Source of the DNA: Pseudolabrys sp. FHR47
Lineage (GTDB): Bacteria; Pseudomonadota; Alphaproteobacteria; Rhizobiales; Xanthobacteraceae
Assembly (NCBI RefSeq): GCF_005153485.1
Contig: NZ_CP039740.1
Span: 1,677,001 to 1,741,000 of the forward strand
Direction: 5' to 3'
DNA: 64,000 nt
Position 1 is the stretch's first letter; the number at the start of each line of letters is the position of its first letter. This document shows, piece after piece, positions 41,009 through 49,957 of the stretch. The notes beneath the pieces were generated by a model. That model did no database searches. It had not been told where the DNA came from and saw nothing but the letters and a program-made list of their open reading frames with translations. The translations under genes and the position numbers were made by a program.

Positions 41009-42057
41009 GTCTTACCCGGCGGACGGCCGAGCAGACTGGCCATCTCCTGTTCAAGGCTGTCGTAGACAGACTTGCCGGCGGGCGCCGCCGGGCGGGGCTG
41101 TTGCGGAGTGGGGCGCTCGAGTCGCGGCTCTTGCCGGGTGCTGCGCGGCGTCTCGAAGGGCGGCTCGGGCCAACCGTCGTCGTCAGCCTTGGCAGCCGGT
41201 GCCGTTTCAATGCGCGGATCAACGCGCAGCTTGTAGTCCCGGCGCGGCACTTCGACCGGTTTCGGCGCGGCCGGTACGGCGAGCGGATCGGTCACCGGCG
41301 CCCGGCCTTCGGACGGGGCGCGGCGCAGTGCCGCTTCGAGCTGCTGCGCCATCTCGGCCAGATTCTGGTCGGTCTGTGGCGCTTCGCCCGGTTCATGCTC
41401 CATCGCCACCGGCGGCGCGACGGGAGGCGCGACCGGGGGGGCCGCCGGCTGAGGCAGGACGGGCGGGGCAGCCGCGCGCAGCGGCTCCGTCCGCATCGGC
41501 GCAGTTTCGGGCGGCGGCGCGATGCGGCTCGACAGTTCGGCGGCCAAGCCGCTCAGGCTGGTCTCTGATGTAGCGGGGCGCGGCCGGGCACCCGGCTCGG
41601 GCGCGTGCCATGGCTCTTCGGTCGCCGGCTGACGATATGGGCGCGGCGACGGGAGCGGCGCCGATTCGCTTACCGGCTGCAGCGGGAAATTGTCGGCCGC
41701 CGGCGCCGGGCGAAACGCCGGCTCGGCGGCGCGGGCGGTCGGCTCCGGCGCGCGCGGCGCAGCGGGAGCGGCGCGCACGATATTCTGCTCGACGACGACA
41801 TCGGTCGGGCCGCCGATCATCATCAGATGCTCGACGTTATCGCGTCGGATCAGCACGAGGCGGCGGCGGGCATCGACAGTTGCCGCATCAATGACGGCAA
41901 GACGCGGCTGGCGGCCGCGCGCATTGGCGCCGCCGAGCCGGTCGGCCGCGAAGCGGCGCACCAGCCAGGCCGTCAGCGCGATCAGCGCCAGCACCGCCAC
42001 GAAGGCGATGAAGAACTTCGCCGGCAGCGGCATTTCCGAGCCGAAGAGGTCGAACAT
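41005..42057 (-). CDS. fliO: flagellar biosynthesis protein FliO
   Basis: FliO assists assembly of the FliP ring. The 350-residue product starts at ATG 42057 after GGAG. One transmembrane helix (LPAKFFIAFVAVLALIALTAWLVRRFA) is followed by the conserved cytoplasmic FliO domain RQPRLAVIDAATVDARRRLVLIRRDNVEHLMMIGGPTDVVVEQNIVR. Then come ~240 residues of Pro/Ala/Glu-rich low complexity with no clear fold, far longer than enterobacterial FliO (about 120). A short conserved end KSVYDSLEQEMASLLGRPPGKT closes the protein. It is coupled to fliP and divergent from flgB across a 303-base regulatory region. Confidence 0.85.
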   Translation of the reverse strand: MFDLFGSEMPLPAKFFIAFVAVLALIALTAWLVRRFAADRLGGANARGRQPRLAVIDAATVDARRRLVLIRRDNVEHLMMIGGPTDVVVEQNIVRAAPAAPRAPEPTARAAEPAFRPAPAADNFPLQPVSESAPLPSPRPYRQPATEEPWHAPEPGARPRPATSETSLSGLAAELSSRIAPPPETAPMRTEPLRAAAPPVLPQPAAPPVAPPVAPPVAMEHEPGEAPQTDQNLAEMAQQLEAALRRAPSEGRAPVTDPLAVPAAPKPVEVPRRDYKLRVDPRIETAPAAKADDDGWPEPPFETPRSTRQEPRLERPTPQQPRPAAPAGKSVYDSLEQEMASLLGRPPGKT

Positions 42058-42208
42058 CGAAGCACTCCGTGAACCAGTTAAACCCAACGCGACAGAATCA
42101 GACGAATAGTTAACGGCAGTAGGCACGATTTGCCGAACCGGCCGCCATCAAAATCTTAACAAAACGGCGGCGGTTTGGCACCGGGCAGGGAAAAGCCAAC
42201 TGCCTCAC

Positions 42209-42289
42209 ATGGTTAACAGGCAGGGCCGAAAAGGCGCCGAGACCGGTTCCATTTACCACCTGTTAACCATAAGCCCGGCAAAGTCTGCC
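42209..42289. promoter_or_regulatory. regulatory sites upstream of flgB (CtrA-like, TTAACCAT pair, FlbD-like)
   Basis: TTAACCAT occurs on both strands (minus at 42209-42216, plus at 42263-42270). TTTA-N7-TTAAC (42252-42267) is one base from the CtrA consensus. CCCGGCA-AAGTC-TGCC (42274-42289) resembles the FlbD palindromes upstream of flgI and flgF. No sigma-54 promoter with correct spacing is present, so this looks like a class II promoter that FlbD might repress, as at fliF in Caulobacter (inference). Confidence 0.45.
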
Positions 42290-42360
42290 CAGTTGGCGTC
42301 GTGTGCCGAAGCAAGCCGGCGATGTCTTAACCGGCGGTTTCCAGCGCGAAAGGGGCCCCA

Positions 42361-42774
42361 ATGGCGATCACCGATGTTCCTATTCTGTCGATGCTGCGCA
42401 CCAAGATGTCTTGGGCGCAGGAGCGGCAGAAGGTGCTCGCCCAGAACGTCGCCAATTCCGACACGCCGAACTACCGCGGCCGCGACCTGGTGGCGCCGAA
42501 GTTCGACGACGCGGTGGCGGTCGCGACGCGACCGGTCGATCAGGTGACATTGGCGGCGACGGCGCCGGGGCATATCGGCGGCGGGTTGTCGCTCACGGGG
42601 GCGTCGAAATACGCGACCGAAAAGAAGGGCTACGAAGTTCGCCCCGGCGGCAACTCGGTCAATCTCGAGGACGAGATGATCAAGGTCGCGAACAACCAGA
42701 TGGAATATCAGGCGGCGACCGCGCTCTACACGCGCAGCCTGTCGCTTCTGAAGGTGGCGCTCGGCAAACGCTGA
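42361..42774 (+). CDS. flgB: flagellar proximal rod protein FlgB
   Basis: Rod subunit of 137 residues. It begins MAITDVPILSMLRTKMSWAQERQKVLAQNVANSDTPNYRGRDLVAPKF, with the NVANSDTPxYRxRD motif of FlgB, and ends NLEDEMIKVANNQMEYQAATALYTRSLSLLKVALGKR. It leads the flgB-flgC-fliE-fliQ-fliR-flhB operon, which supplies early rod and export-gate parts. A GAAAGGGG Shine-Dalgarno precedes the ATG. Confidence 0.95.
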   Translation: MAITDVPILSMLRTKMSWAQERQKVLAQNVANSDTPNYRGRDLVAPKFDDAVAVATRPVDQVTLAATAPGHIGGGLSLTGASKYATEKKGYEVRPGGNSVNLEDEMIKVANNQMEYQAATALYTRSLSLLKVALGKR

Positions 42775-42820
42775 TGCCGACCGAGCTGGTGCGCAAGGCG
42801 GCAAAACGGAGATCTGAACG

Positions 42821-43231
42821 ATGGACTTCATGAAGACGATGGCGATCGCCGCGTCCGGCCTCAAGGCCCAGTCCGGCCGCATGCGCGTCATTTCAGAAAA
42901 CATCGCGAATGCGGATTCGGTGCCGGACTCGCCCGGTGCCAATCCCTACCGGCGCAAGATACCGACCTTCAATACCCAACTCGATCGCTCACTGGATGCC
43001 CGCGTCGTCTCACTTGGCCGTGTTGCCAATGACAAGAGCGACTTCCGCCTCAAATACGAGCCGGGTCACCCCTCGGCCGATGCCAACGGCAACGTCAAGT
43101 ACCCGAATGTGAACTCGCTCGTCGAAATGACCGACATGCGGGAAGCCCAGCGTTCCTACGAAGCCAACATCAACGTGATCAGTGCGACGCGCCGGATGAT
43201 CCAGCGCACCATCGACATTCTCAAAGCCTGA
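42821..43231 (+). CDS. flgC: flagellar proximal rod protein FlgC
   Basis: Rod subunit of 136 residues. MDFMKTMAIAASGLKAQSGRMRVISENIANADSVPDSPGANPYRRKI is characteristic of FlgC. The middle has LKYEPGHPSADANGNVKYPNVNSLVEMTDMREAQRSYEANINVISATRRMIQRTIDILKA, complete to the end. CGGAG ten bases upstream serves as ribosome binding site. It follows flgB by 46 bases and precedes fliE by 49. Confidence 0.96.
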   Translation: MDFMKTMAIAASGLKAQSGRMRVISENIANADSVPDSPGANPYRRKIPTFNTQLDRSLDARVVSLGRVANDKSDFRLKYEPGHPSADANGNVKYPNVNSLVEMTDMREAQRSYEANINVISATRRMIQRTIDILKA

Positions 43232-43280
43232 AGCCGCACGGCCCGCAGACAGGCCAGACGCCTCGAAAGGATAGACCTTT

Positions 43281-43604
43281 ATGGCCAGCCCGATTTCAGC
43301 CGCCGGCGCCTACGCCAACATGGCACGCATTGCCGCCGACCCGTCCGCGGCGTTCGCCGGGATCGGTGTCGCTCAGCCCAAGAGCGAAACCAGCTTCGCC
43401 TCTGTACTTAAGGAAGCCATCGGCGCGGTGCATGAGACCGGCCAAAAATCCGATATGCAGACCCAGCAACTGGTGAAAGGTCAATCGAACATGGTCGACG
43501 TCGTCACGGCCGTGGCGGAAACCGAAGTGGCGATCGACGCCGTGGTTGCGGTACGCGACAAGGTGATCGCGGCCTACGAAGAAATCATGCGGATGCCCAT
43601 CTAA
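43281..43604 (+). CDS. fliE: flagellar hook-basal body adaptor FliE
   Basis: FliE links the MS ring and export gate to the rod. The 107-residue protein has the variable N-terminus MASPISAAGAYANMARIAADPS and the conserved helical C-terminus SFASVLKEAIGAVHETGQKSDMQTQQLVKGQSNMVDVVTAVAETEVAIDAVVAVRDKVIAAYEEIMRMPI. AAAGGA precedes the ATG. Its place between flgC and fliQ is standard in alphaproteobacteria. Confidence 0.95.
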   Translation: MASPISAAGAYANMARIAADPSAAFAGIGVAQPKSETSFASVLKEAIGAVHETGQKSDMQTQQLVKGQSNMVDVVTAVAETEVAIDAVVAVRDKVIAAYEEIMRMPI

Positions 43605-43716
43605 CGGCAGCCTGAATACCCGCGCCAGCGGGAGGTCCAAGTATTCGCGTGCGTCACCAATTCAGCGTCAATTCCTGTTTTCGATGGGGCCCCCGGTCGG
43701 GGGTGGGGAAGAAATT

Positions 43717-43980
43717 ATGACCGGTCCGGAAGTGCTCGATGTGGCGCGAGACGCCATCTATACGCTCATCGTCGTTTCGGCGCCTGTGATGCTGGTCGGG
43801 TTGATCGTTGGTGTTGCCATCTCGCTGCTGCAGGCGCTGACGCAAATTCAGGAAATGACGCTCGCCTTCGTGCCGAAGATCCTGGCGATCTTCGTCGCGT
43901 TGTTGATAGCGCTACCGTTCATGGCGGAAAAACTGCATGCGGAAATGCTGCGTATCGCATCGCGAATCGTGACGGGGTGA
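43717..43980 (+). CDS. fliQ: flagellar export gate protein FliQ
   Basis: Export gate component of 87 residues with two transmembrane helices (AIYTLIVVSAPVMLVGLIVGVAISLLQALTQIQEMTLAFVPKILAIFVALLIALPFMAEKL). TQIQEMTLAFVPKI is the diagnostic loop. The ATG at 43717, preceded by GGGGAAG, fits the family length; the in-frame ATG at 43684 would add a non-conserved Gly/Pro segment. It assembles with FliP and FliR into the export core. Confidence 0.95.
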   Translation: MTGPEVLDVARDAIYTLIVVSAPVMLVGLIVGVAISLLQALTQIQEMTLAFVPKILAIFVALLIALPFMAEKLHAEMLRIASRIVTG

Positions 43981-44084
43981 CCCACCCCCGTCTGTCAATC
44001 GAGGGCGCGAAATAAAGGCGTGGATGCCAGGCGAAAGGCCGGGCATGAAAGAGATGAGAGTCGCGGGCTGATTCGAAATCTCAG

Positions 44085-44855
44085 ATGCAGATCAACATCT
44101 CCTTCCTACCGATCCTGGCGGCAGCATTCATGCTGACTTTCGCCCGCGTCGGCACGATGGTGATGCTCATGCCGGGCGTTGGCGAGAGCAACATGCCGTC
44201 AAGGGTGCGGTTGACGATCGCGCTGGCGCTGACGGTGGTGATCATGCCGCTGCACCAGAGCGCCTATAACGTGAGTCTCAACACATTCGGGCCGGTGCTG
44301 CTGCTTCTGTTTCAGGAGATCATCGTTGGCGCCGTGCTCGGCCTGACCGCGCGGCTCACCATCGCGGCGCTGCAGACCGCCGGCTCCGTGGTCGCCCAGC
44401 AACTCGGGCTCGGTTTTGCGATGGCGGTCGATCCGACGCAGAACCAGCAGGGCGTGGTGGTCGGCAACTTTCTCGCCGTACTTGGCGTGGCGATGATCTT
44501 CGCCACCGACCTGCATCATCTGGTCATTGCGGCGCTCAACGACTCCTATCTGATCTTCGCGCCGGGCGAAATGCCGCTGACGGGCGATGTTGCGCAGCAC
44601 TTCACCCGCGTCGTCGCGACGTCGTTTCGCATCGCTATTCAATTGTCGGCGCCGTTCCTTGTGTTCGGCCTGATCTTCAATTTGGGACTGGGCATTCTCG
44701 CCCGTCTCATGCCTCAGATGCAGGTGTTCTTCATCGGCATGCCGCTGTCGATCCTGCTCGGGTTCATGCTGTTGCTGCTGGTGCTCGCCGCCATGATGGG
44801 GACGTTCACCGGTTACGTCGAGGGCGTGCTCCTCGACCTTGCGCCGCGCCGGTGA
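44085..44855 (+). CDS. fliR: flagellar export gate protein FliR
   Basis: Multi-pass export gate protein, 256 residues, about six hydrophobic helices. MLTFARVGTMVMLMPGVGESNMPSRVRLTIALALTVVIMP is the family N-terminal region. GLTARLTIAALQTAGSVVAQQLGLGFAMAVDPTQNQQGVVVGNFL in the middle and LGILARLMPQMQVFFIGMPLSILLGFMLLLLVLAAMM near the end are diagnostic. No strong Shine-Dalgarno is visible before the ATG. The gene follows fliQ by 104 bases and precedes flhB by 11. Confidence 0.95.
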   Translation: MQINISFLPILAAAFMLTFARVGTMVMLMPGVGESNMPSRVRLTIALALTVVIMPLHQSAYNVSLNTFGPVLLLLFQEIIVGAVLGLTARLTIAALQTAGSVVAQQLGLGFAMAVDPTQNQQGVVVGNFLAVLGVAMIFATDLHHLVIAALNDSYLIFAPGEMPLTGDVAQHFTRVVATSFRIAIQLSAPFLVFGLIFNLGLGILARLMPQMQVFFIGMPLSILLGFMLLLLVLAAMMGTFTGYVEGVLLDLAPRR

Positions 44856-44866
44856 CGGGGTAGCGC

Positions 44867-45937
44867 ATGGCAGAGGAACCCGATCTCGAGGATAAAACAG
44901 AAGATCCTTCCCAAAAGCGCTTAGACGATGCGTTCGAGAAGGGTAACGTCGTCAAGAGCCAGGAGGTCAATACCTGGTTCATCATCGCCGGCGCCACTCT
45001 GGTGCTGATGACTTTCTCGGGCGGCATGGGGAAGGAGCTCAATGCCACCATGCGCGGCCTGATCGCCAATTCGGCGATCATCACGATGGACGGCCCGTCG
45101 CTGCCGCGGCTGTTCGAGAAGATCGGTGCAGAGCTCCTGGCCGCGCTGGCGGTGCCTTTTCTGATCCTGATGCTGGCGGCGCTTGCCGGCAATATCGTGC
45201 AGCATCGCTTCATCTGGTCGACGGACTCGCTGGCGCCGAAGTTCTCGAAGATTTCGCCGCTCGCCGGCATGAAGCGGTTGTTCTCCAAGCAGTCGCTGGC
45301 CAATCTCGTCAAAGGCCTGATCAAGCTCGGCATCATCGGCGCGGTGATGGTGGTGCTGCTGTGGCCGGACCGCGACCGCATGGAAGGCCTGGTCACCATG
45401 GACCCGGCCGCGCTGCTGCCGTTTACGTCGGCGCTCTCGCTCAAGGTTCTCGGCGCCGTGGTCGCTTTGCTGGCCATCGTCGCCGCCGCCGACTTCCTGT
45501 TCCAGTACCGCACCTGGTACGGCAAGCTGAAAATGTCGCTGCAGGAGTTGAAGGAAGAATACAAGCAGACCCAGGGCGACCCGTTCATCAAGGGCAAGCT
45601 CAAGCAGATCCGGCAGATGCGCATGAAGCAGCGCATGTCGTCGGCGGTGCCGAAGGCGTCGGTGATCATCACCAACCCGACGCACTACGCCGTTGCCCTG
45701 CAGTACGAGCGCGGCATGGATGCGCCGGTCTGCGTCGCCAAGGGTGTCGACGCGATGGCCCTGCAAATCCGTAAAATCGCGACAGAGCACGATGTGCCGA
45801 TCGTCGAGAACCCGCCGCTTGCCCGCGCTTTGCATGCCTCCGTCGAGGTCGATCAGACCATCCCGCCCGAGCACTACAAGGCGGTCGCCGAGGTCATCGG
45901 CTATGTCATGAAACTGCGGCGAGCGATCCGTAACTAG
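44867..45937 (+). CDS. flhB: flagellar export switch protein FlhB
   Basis: Export-substrate specificity switch, 356 residues with four N-terminal transmembrane helices and a cytoplasmic C-terminal domain. EDKTEDPSQKRLDDAFEKGNVVKSQEV is the canonical start. The self-cleavage motif is intact at residues Asn270-Pro271-Thr272-His273 (VIITNPTHYAVALQYERGMDAPVCVAKGVD). The switch from rod/hook to filament export needs this cleavage. It ends the flgB operon; a rhizobial palindromic repeat overlaps its stop. Confidence 0.96.
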   Translation: MAEEPDLEDKTEDPSQKRLDDAFEKGNVVKSQEVNTWFIIAGATLVLMTFSGGMGKELNATMRGLIANSAIITMDGPSLPRLFEKIGAELLAALAVPFLILMLAALAGNIVQHRFIWSTDSLAPKFSKISPLAGMKRLFSKQSLANLVKGLIKLGIIGAVMVVLLWPDRDRMEGLVTMDPAALLPFTSALSLKVLGAVVALLAIVAAADFLFQYRTWYGKLKMSLQELKEEYKQTQGDPFIKGKLKQIRQMRMKQRMSSAVPKASVIITNPTHYAVALQYERGMDAPVCVAKGVDAMALQIRKIATEHDVPIVENPPLARALHASVEVDQTIPPEHYKAVAEVIGYVMKLRRAIRN

Positions 45938-45984
45938 AGCGTTTCCAGGAGGGGTGGATGCCGGTTCGCTGTCCGGAAACGCGA
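45937..45984. repeat. dispersed palindromic repeat after flhB
   Basis: Arms GCGTTTCC (45939-45946) and GGAAACGC (45975-45982) enclose GGTGGATGCCGGTTCGC. The arrangement resembles a repeat with the pattern GCGTTTTC...GTGGATACCGGTTCGC...GAAAACGC that I recall as common in Rhizobiales genomes (recalled, not searched). It may end transcription of the flgB operon. Confidence 0.55.
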
Positions 45985-46101
45985 TCTCACGACAGGGCTT
46001 CCGGAACGGGACCAAAGCAGCGCATAAAGCCAGTCAAAGGCAGGGATTTCCGCCCGGCAGCCCTTGCGCGAAGCAGCCCGCTTAAGGCACTTGGATAAGT
46101 C

Positions 46102-48723
46102 ATGAACGCCGAGCGACCGAACGAGCCTCGCCCCGCCCCACGCGACGGGCAGGGCAGGCGGCAAGCCTTCGACAAGAGCCAGAGCGCGCCGCGTTCGGGC
46201 TCGGTCGGTATGGTGCTGCTGGTCGCGGTGCTGTTGGTGGGTGCCGCCGGCGGACTGATTTATATCGGCCCGGCACACGCCGAGACCTACATCCTCGCGC
46301 TGCTGTCAGTGCTCGGCACCATCGGCGTGTTTGCGCTGTTCGCGCTTGCCTCCGGGATCATGCGGCTGTCCAGCCGCGAGCAGAGCAACCCTCTTTTAAA
46401 GTCCGTGGTCGATCAGGGCTTCGACGGCATCGTCGTCACCGACCAGGCGGGCCGCGTATTCTACGCCAACGCCACTTATCTCGACCTGATCGGGGCCGTC
46501 GACGACAACGATGTGCGCCCGGTCGAGCGGGTCTTCATCGGCGATCCGGAAGTGTCCGAGGCGATCTACCGTCTGCTCAAGGCCGCCCGCGAGGGCCGTC
46601 GCCTTCAGGAGGAAGTTCGCATAGCCGGTGCCTCCGGCGAGGCGGCGCGTTGGTTGAGGCTGCGCGTGCGCCCCCTCGGCGAGTCGCGGCGCGATGCCCG
46701 ATTTGCGGTCTGGTCGATCGCCGACGTCACGCGTGAGCGAGAGCGTCAGGAAAATGTTTTCCAGGAACTGCAGCACGCCATCGATTATCTCGACCACGCG
46801 CCGGCCGGGTTTTTCTCAGTCGATGCCCAGGGCGACATCGTCTACCTCAATGCCACGCTGGCGGCCTGGCTCGATCAGGATCTGGCGCAGGTCGCGGTCG
46901 ACTCGCTCAAGCTTGCCGACATCGTGGCGGGCGAAGGCGCGGCGCTCCTGACCACGCTCAATGCCGCGCCGGGCGACGTGAAGACCGAGGTGCTCGACCT
47001 CGACTTGCGCACGCGCACCGGCCGGCCGCTACCGGTGCGGCTGTTCCACAAGGTCGCTTACGGCGCCGACGGTGCGCCAGGTGCCTCGCGCACTCTGGTG
47101 CTCAATCGCGGCAAGGACAGCGGCGAGGACGCGCAACGCGACGCCGAAGTGCGCTTCATGCGCTTCTTCCAGAATACGCCGATGGCGATCGCCACGGTCG
47201 ACCGCAACGGCCGCATCGCCCGCACCAATGCGCGCTTTGCCACCGCGTTCGACGGCATGATCGGCGAGAACCGTTCGATCCTGTCGGTGGTCAACGAGCG
47301 CGACCGCGGCGCGCTCGAAGCGGCGATCAAGCGCGCCGCCGGCGGGCAGGGAGATATCCCGCCTGTCGATGCGCAACTCGCAGGCTCCAACGAGCGCTGG
47401 GCCAACTTCTTCGTGCTTGCGGTCGAGGACAAGGATTCCGAAGGCGAGGCGGCCATCGTCTATGCGCTGGAGACGACGGCGCAGCGCACGCTGGAGAACA
47501 AGGTTTACCAGCAGCAGAAGATGGAATCGGTCGGCCAGCTCGCCGGCGGCATCGCGCACGACTTCAATAACGTGCTGTCCGCCATCATGATGGCGACCGA
47601 CTTCCTGCTCAACGCCCACAAGCCGACCGACCCGTCATTCCAGGACATCATCCAGATCAAGCAGAATGCCAACCGTGCCGCGGCGCTGGTACGGCAATTG
47701 CTCGCCTTCTCGCGCAAACAGACCTTGCGGCCGCAGGTCCTTGATCTCGGCGAAGTGCTCGGCGATCTCGGCATGCTGTTGAAGCGGCTGATCGGCGAGA
47801 AGGTGACATTCGCCGGCGTCAAGCACGGCCGCGATCTGTGGCCGGTGAAGGCCGACCTGTCGCAGTTCGAGCAAGTTATCGTCAATCTCGCGGTCAACGC
47901 GCGCGACGCCATGCCGGACGGCGGGACGCTCAGCATCCGCACGACGAATGTTGCGTCGGCCGAATGCGCGCAATTCGGCCACAAGGGCATGCCTGCGGCG
48001 GATTACGTGCTGGTCGAGGTCAGCGACACCGGCACCGGCATTCCGCAGGACATCATCGACAAGATTTTCGAGCCGTTCTTCTCGACCAAGGAAGTCGGCA
48101 AGGGCACCGGCCTCGGTCTGTCCACGGTCTACGGCATCGTCAAGCAGACCGGCGGTTTCGTCTATGTCGACTCAGCGCCGGGGCGCACCACCTTCCGCAT
48201 CTTCCTGCCGCGCTATGTTCCGGCGGCCGAGGACAAGCCTGCTGTTGGCGCGCCGTCGATCGCGCCGGCGCTCGATGCGGCGAAGTCGCTCGAGGCCACC
48301 AAAGCCGCGGCCGAGACCATGGCGAAACAGGCCCAGGCAAGCGCCGATCTGACCGGACAGGGCGTCATTCTTCTGGTGGAAGACGAGGAGGGCCTGCGTG
48401 CGCTCAATGCCCGCGGGCTGACTTCGCGCGGCTACACCGTGCTCGAGGCCGGCAATGGCATCGAGGCGATGGAGGTCATGGAGCGGGAAGGCCACGTCGA
48501 TCTGGTGGTGTCGGACGTGGTGATGCCGGAAATGGACGGCCCGACGCTGCTGCGCGAATTGCGCGCGCGCGATCCGAACGTGAAGTTCATTTTCGTGTCG
48601 GGCTACGCCGAAGAAGCCTTCGCCAAGAACCTGCCGCAGGACCAGCAGTATCACTTCCTCGCGAAGCCCTTCACGCTGAAGCAACTCGTCGCCGAAGTGA
48701 AGAGCACGCTCACCGGCGGATGA
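46102..48723 (+). CDS. cckA: cell-cycle hybrid histidine kinase CckA
   Basis: Hybrid kinase of 873 residues. There are two transmembrane helices (about 35-57 and 64-90), PAS-type domains (about 100-215, 220-330 and 345-460), a HisKA domain with phospho-acceptor His486 in [15 protein letters not shown], a HATPase domain ([43 protein letters not shown]), and a C-terminal receiver with Asp805 in [12 protein letters not shown] and Lys in FLAKPF. This order and the HDFNN H-box are those of CckA, which phosphorylates CtrA through ChpT. Caulobacter CckA is about 690 residues; the extra length here is mainly a third PAS-like region. TTAA-N7-TTAA boxes in the cluster fit CtrA output. Confidence 0.92.
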   Translation: MNAERPNEPRPAPRDGQGRRQAFDKSQSAPRSGSVGMVLLVAVLLVGAAGGLIYIGPAHAETYILALLSVLGTIGVFALFALASGIMRLSSREQSNPLLKSVVDQGFDGIVVTDQAGRVFYANATYLDLIGAVDDNDVRPVERVFIGDPEVSEAIYRLLKAAREGRRLQEEVRIAGASGEAARWLRLRVRPLGESRRDARFAVWSIADVTRERERQENVFQELQHAIDYLDHAPAGFFSVDAQGDIVYLNATLAAWLDQDLAQVAVDSLKLADIVAGEGAALLTTLNAAPGDVKTEVLDLDLRTRTGRPLPVRLFHKVAYGADGAPGASRTLVLNRGKDSGEDAQRDAEVRFMRFFQNTPMAIATVDRNGRIARTNARFATAFDGMIGENRSILSVVNERDRGALEAAIKRAAGGQGDIPPVDAQLAGSNERWANFFVLAVEDKDSEGEAAIVYALETTAQRTLENKVYQQQKMESVGQLAGGIAHDFNNVLSAIMMATDFLLNAHKPTDPSFQDIIQIKQNANRAAALVRQLLAFSRKQTLRPQVLDLGEVLGDLGMLLKRLIGEKVTFAGVKHGRDLWPVKADLSQFEQVIVNLAVNARDAMPDGGTLSIRTTNVASAECAQFGHKGMPAADYVLVEVSDTGTGIPQDIIDKIFEPFFSTKEVGKGTGLGLSTVYGIVKQTGGFVYVDSAPGRTTFRIFLPRYVPAAEDKPAVGAPSIAPALDAAKSLEATKAAAETMAKQAQASADLTGQGVILLVEDEEGLRALNARGLTSRGYTVLEAGNGIEAMEVMEREGHVDLVVSDVVMPEMDGPTLLRELRARDPNVKFIFVSGYAEEAFAKNLPQDQQYHFLAKPFTLKQLVAEVKSTLTGG

Positions 48724-48980
48724 TGGCGGTCGGGCCGGCAGCCGTATGTTACTATCCGCGGCAGCCTCGAGACAGTGGAACTCGGAACGCGGAACTCGGC
48801 GGGGGCGACTTCCTGCTGGTGCTGGACTTCGCCGCCATAGAGGCGCAACGTAATCGTGGCGGTTAGGCAAAACGGATCGCCAAACCTCCTGACGTGATAC
48901 GCGGAATCGATGCCAGACTCGATGGCGTTCGCGCCATCCTTCCCTGCGTTTTCGCCGTGGCGCGGCAACGGGAGTTCGAT

Positions 48981-49142
48981 ATGCGGAGAATCATTCAAGC
49001 CAATATCGACAGACTCAAGTGTCTGATTTGCGACGAAACCGATCCGACGAAGCGGGCCATGGAATTGCGTCTTCTCGCCGAAGAGGAAGAGAAGAAAAAA
49101 CAATTGCCGCCGTATGACAGAAGGGAACCCAAGGCGTTCTAA
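48981..49142 (+). CDS. small hypothetical protein
   Basis: Short highly charged helical protein of 53 residues, MRRIIQANIDRLKCLICDETDPTKRAMELRLLAEEEEKKKQL and a PPYDRREPKAF tail. Small proteins with the DETDPTKRA-LLAEEE pattern are widespread in Bradyrhizobium-like genomes (recalled). GGGAG nine bases upstream supports the ATG at 48981 rather than the in-frame 48894. The stop abuts the stop of the convergent gene at 49143. Function unknown. Confidence 0.7.
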   Translation: MRRIIQANIDRLKCLICDETDPTKRAMELRLLAEEEEKKKQLPPYDRREPKAF

Positions 49143-49355
49143 TCAGCGAATCTCGGCCCATTTGCGCCAATGCGTCGGCTGGATGTCGACGCGCTCTTTT
49201 GTCGAAGCGTCGACCCAAGACGTCCCTGATTTGTGGACTGGAAATACAAGCGCGTGGACGTCGCCATTCTCCATCACGCCGACTTCAAGATCGGTACCGG
49301 ACGGCGCAATCGCGATTGGCAGCCATTTTTCTGGCAGAGAGTAAACATGAGCCAT
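49143..49355 (-). CDS. small hypothetical protein
   Basis: Product of 70 residues from the ATG at 49355: MAHVYSLPEKWLPIAIAPSGTDLEVGVMENGDVHALVFPVHKSGTSWVDASTKERVDIQPTHWRKWAEIR. It appears to be a compact beta protein with conserved-looking Trp residues at the end (THWRKW). The composition is ordinary coding sequence, and the pattern APSGTDLEVGV-D-HALVFPV-TGTSWVDA is familiar from rhizobial small proteins, none with a known role. A start at 49397 is possible. Confidence 0.65.
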   Translation of the reverse strand: MAHVYSLPEKWLPIAIAPSGTDLEVGVMENGDVHALVFPVHKSGTSWVDASTKERVDIQPTHWRKWAEIR

Positions 49356-49450
49356 TCCATAGCAAATGCCCGCTCTGCCTGCGATGCCTTGACCCACATC
49401 AATAGAACTGGGTCCCGGCTAGGCTTTCCAGCGGACGAGCAGTCGCCAGC

Positions 49451-49711
49451 TTAGTAACAGGCTTGCGCCAGCGTCACCTTGGTGAACACAAGAGTCGATA
49501 CCGTGCAGCGGTCAGGAAGGCCGTTCGCCGCTTGCGGCGCGGTGAAGTAATTGCGCTCCATTTCCGCAGCGGCGGGGCCGGTATAAAGCGATACCACGTC
49601 GGTTTGCGCCTCGGCCGGCTTGGCCTCACGCGCGCCGTCGAATGGGGTGAGCTTGGCCTGTGCCGCCGAAGCAGCGAGCACGGCTGCGAGAGTTATGACC
49701 GCGACTTTCAT
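49451..49711 (-). CDS. small exported hypothetical protein
   Basis: Exported 86-residue protein with signal peptide MKVAVITLAAVLAASAAQA cut before KLTPFDGAR. The mature part has two Cys (PDRCTVSTLVF and terminal AQACY) that could form a disulfide. No family recognised. The neighbouring 49712-49957 stretch is a divergent promoter region shared with the Tim44-like gene. Confidence 0.65.
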   Translation of the reverse strand: MKVAVITLAAVLAASAAQAKLTPFDGAREAKPAEAQTDVVSLYTGPAAAEMERNYFTAPQAANGLPDRCTVSTLVFTKVTLAQACY

Positions 49712-49957
49712 CGCACGAACTCCGGATTGGCTGGTTGACGCCTTGGTTGGGCAAACGAATGATCGTTCGGGCTGTTCCGGTAGCTTCGGTGAACAAGTCG
49801 TGAGCAGCCAAACCCCGATGGAAAATCAAGGGCCTGGACCGCTCCACAGGCGGCCTGCGGCTTTGCGGCGCAGCCGGGCCGCCGGCACTTACATTCGCAT
49901 GCCGCGATACCTATTCTCCCATCCGCCTGATTTGGGCCCGGGAGGATATGGAGAACC

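Noticed and set aside
42174..42189. TTTGGCACC resembling a sigma-54 -24 box upstream of flgB
   Set aside because: The position 10 bases on from GG is GG, not GC, so there is no -12 box.
42291..42307. TTGGCGTCGTGTGCC as a sigma-54 promoter for flgB
   Set aside because: The GG-GC spacing is 8 bases instead of 10.
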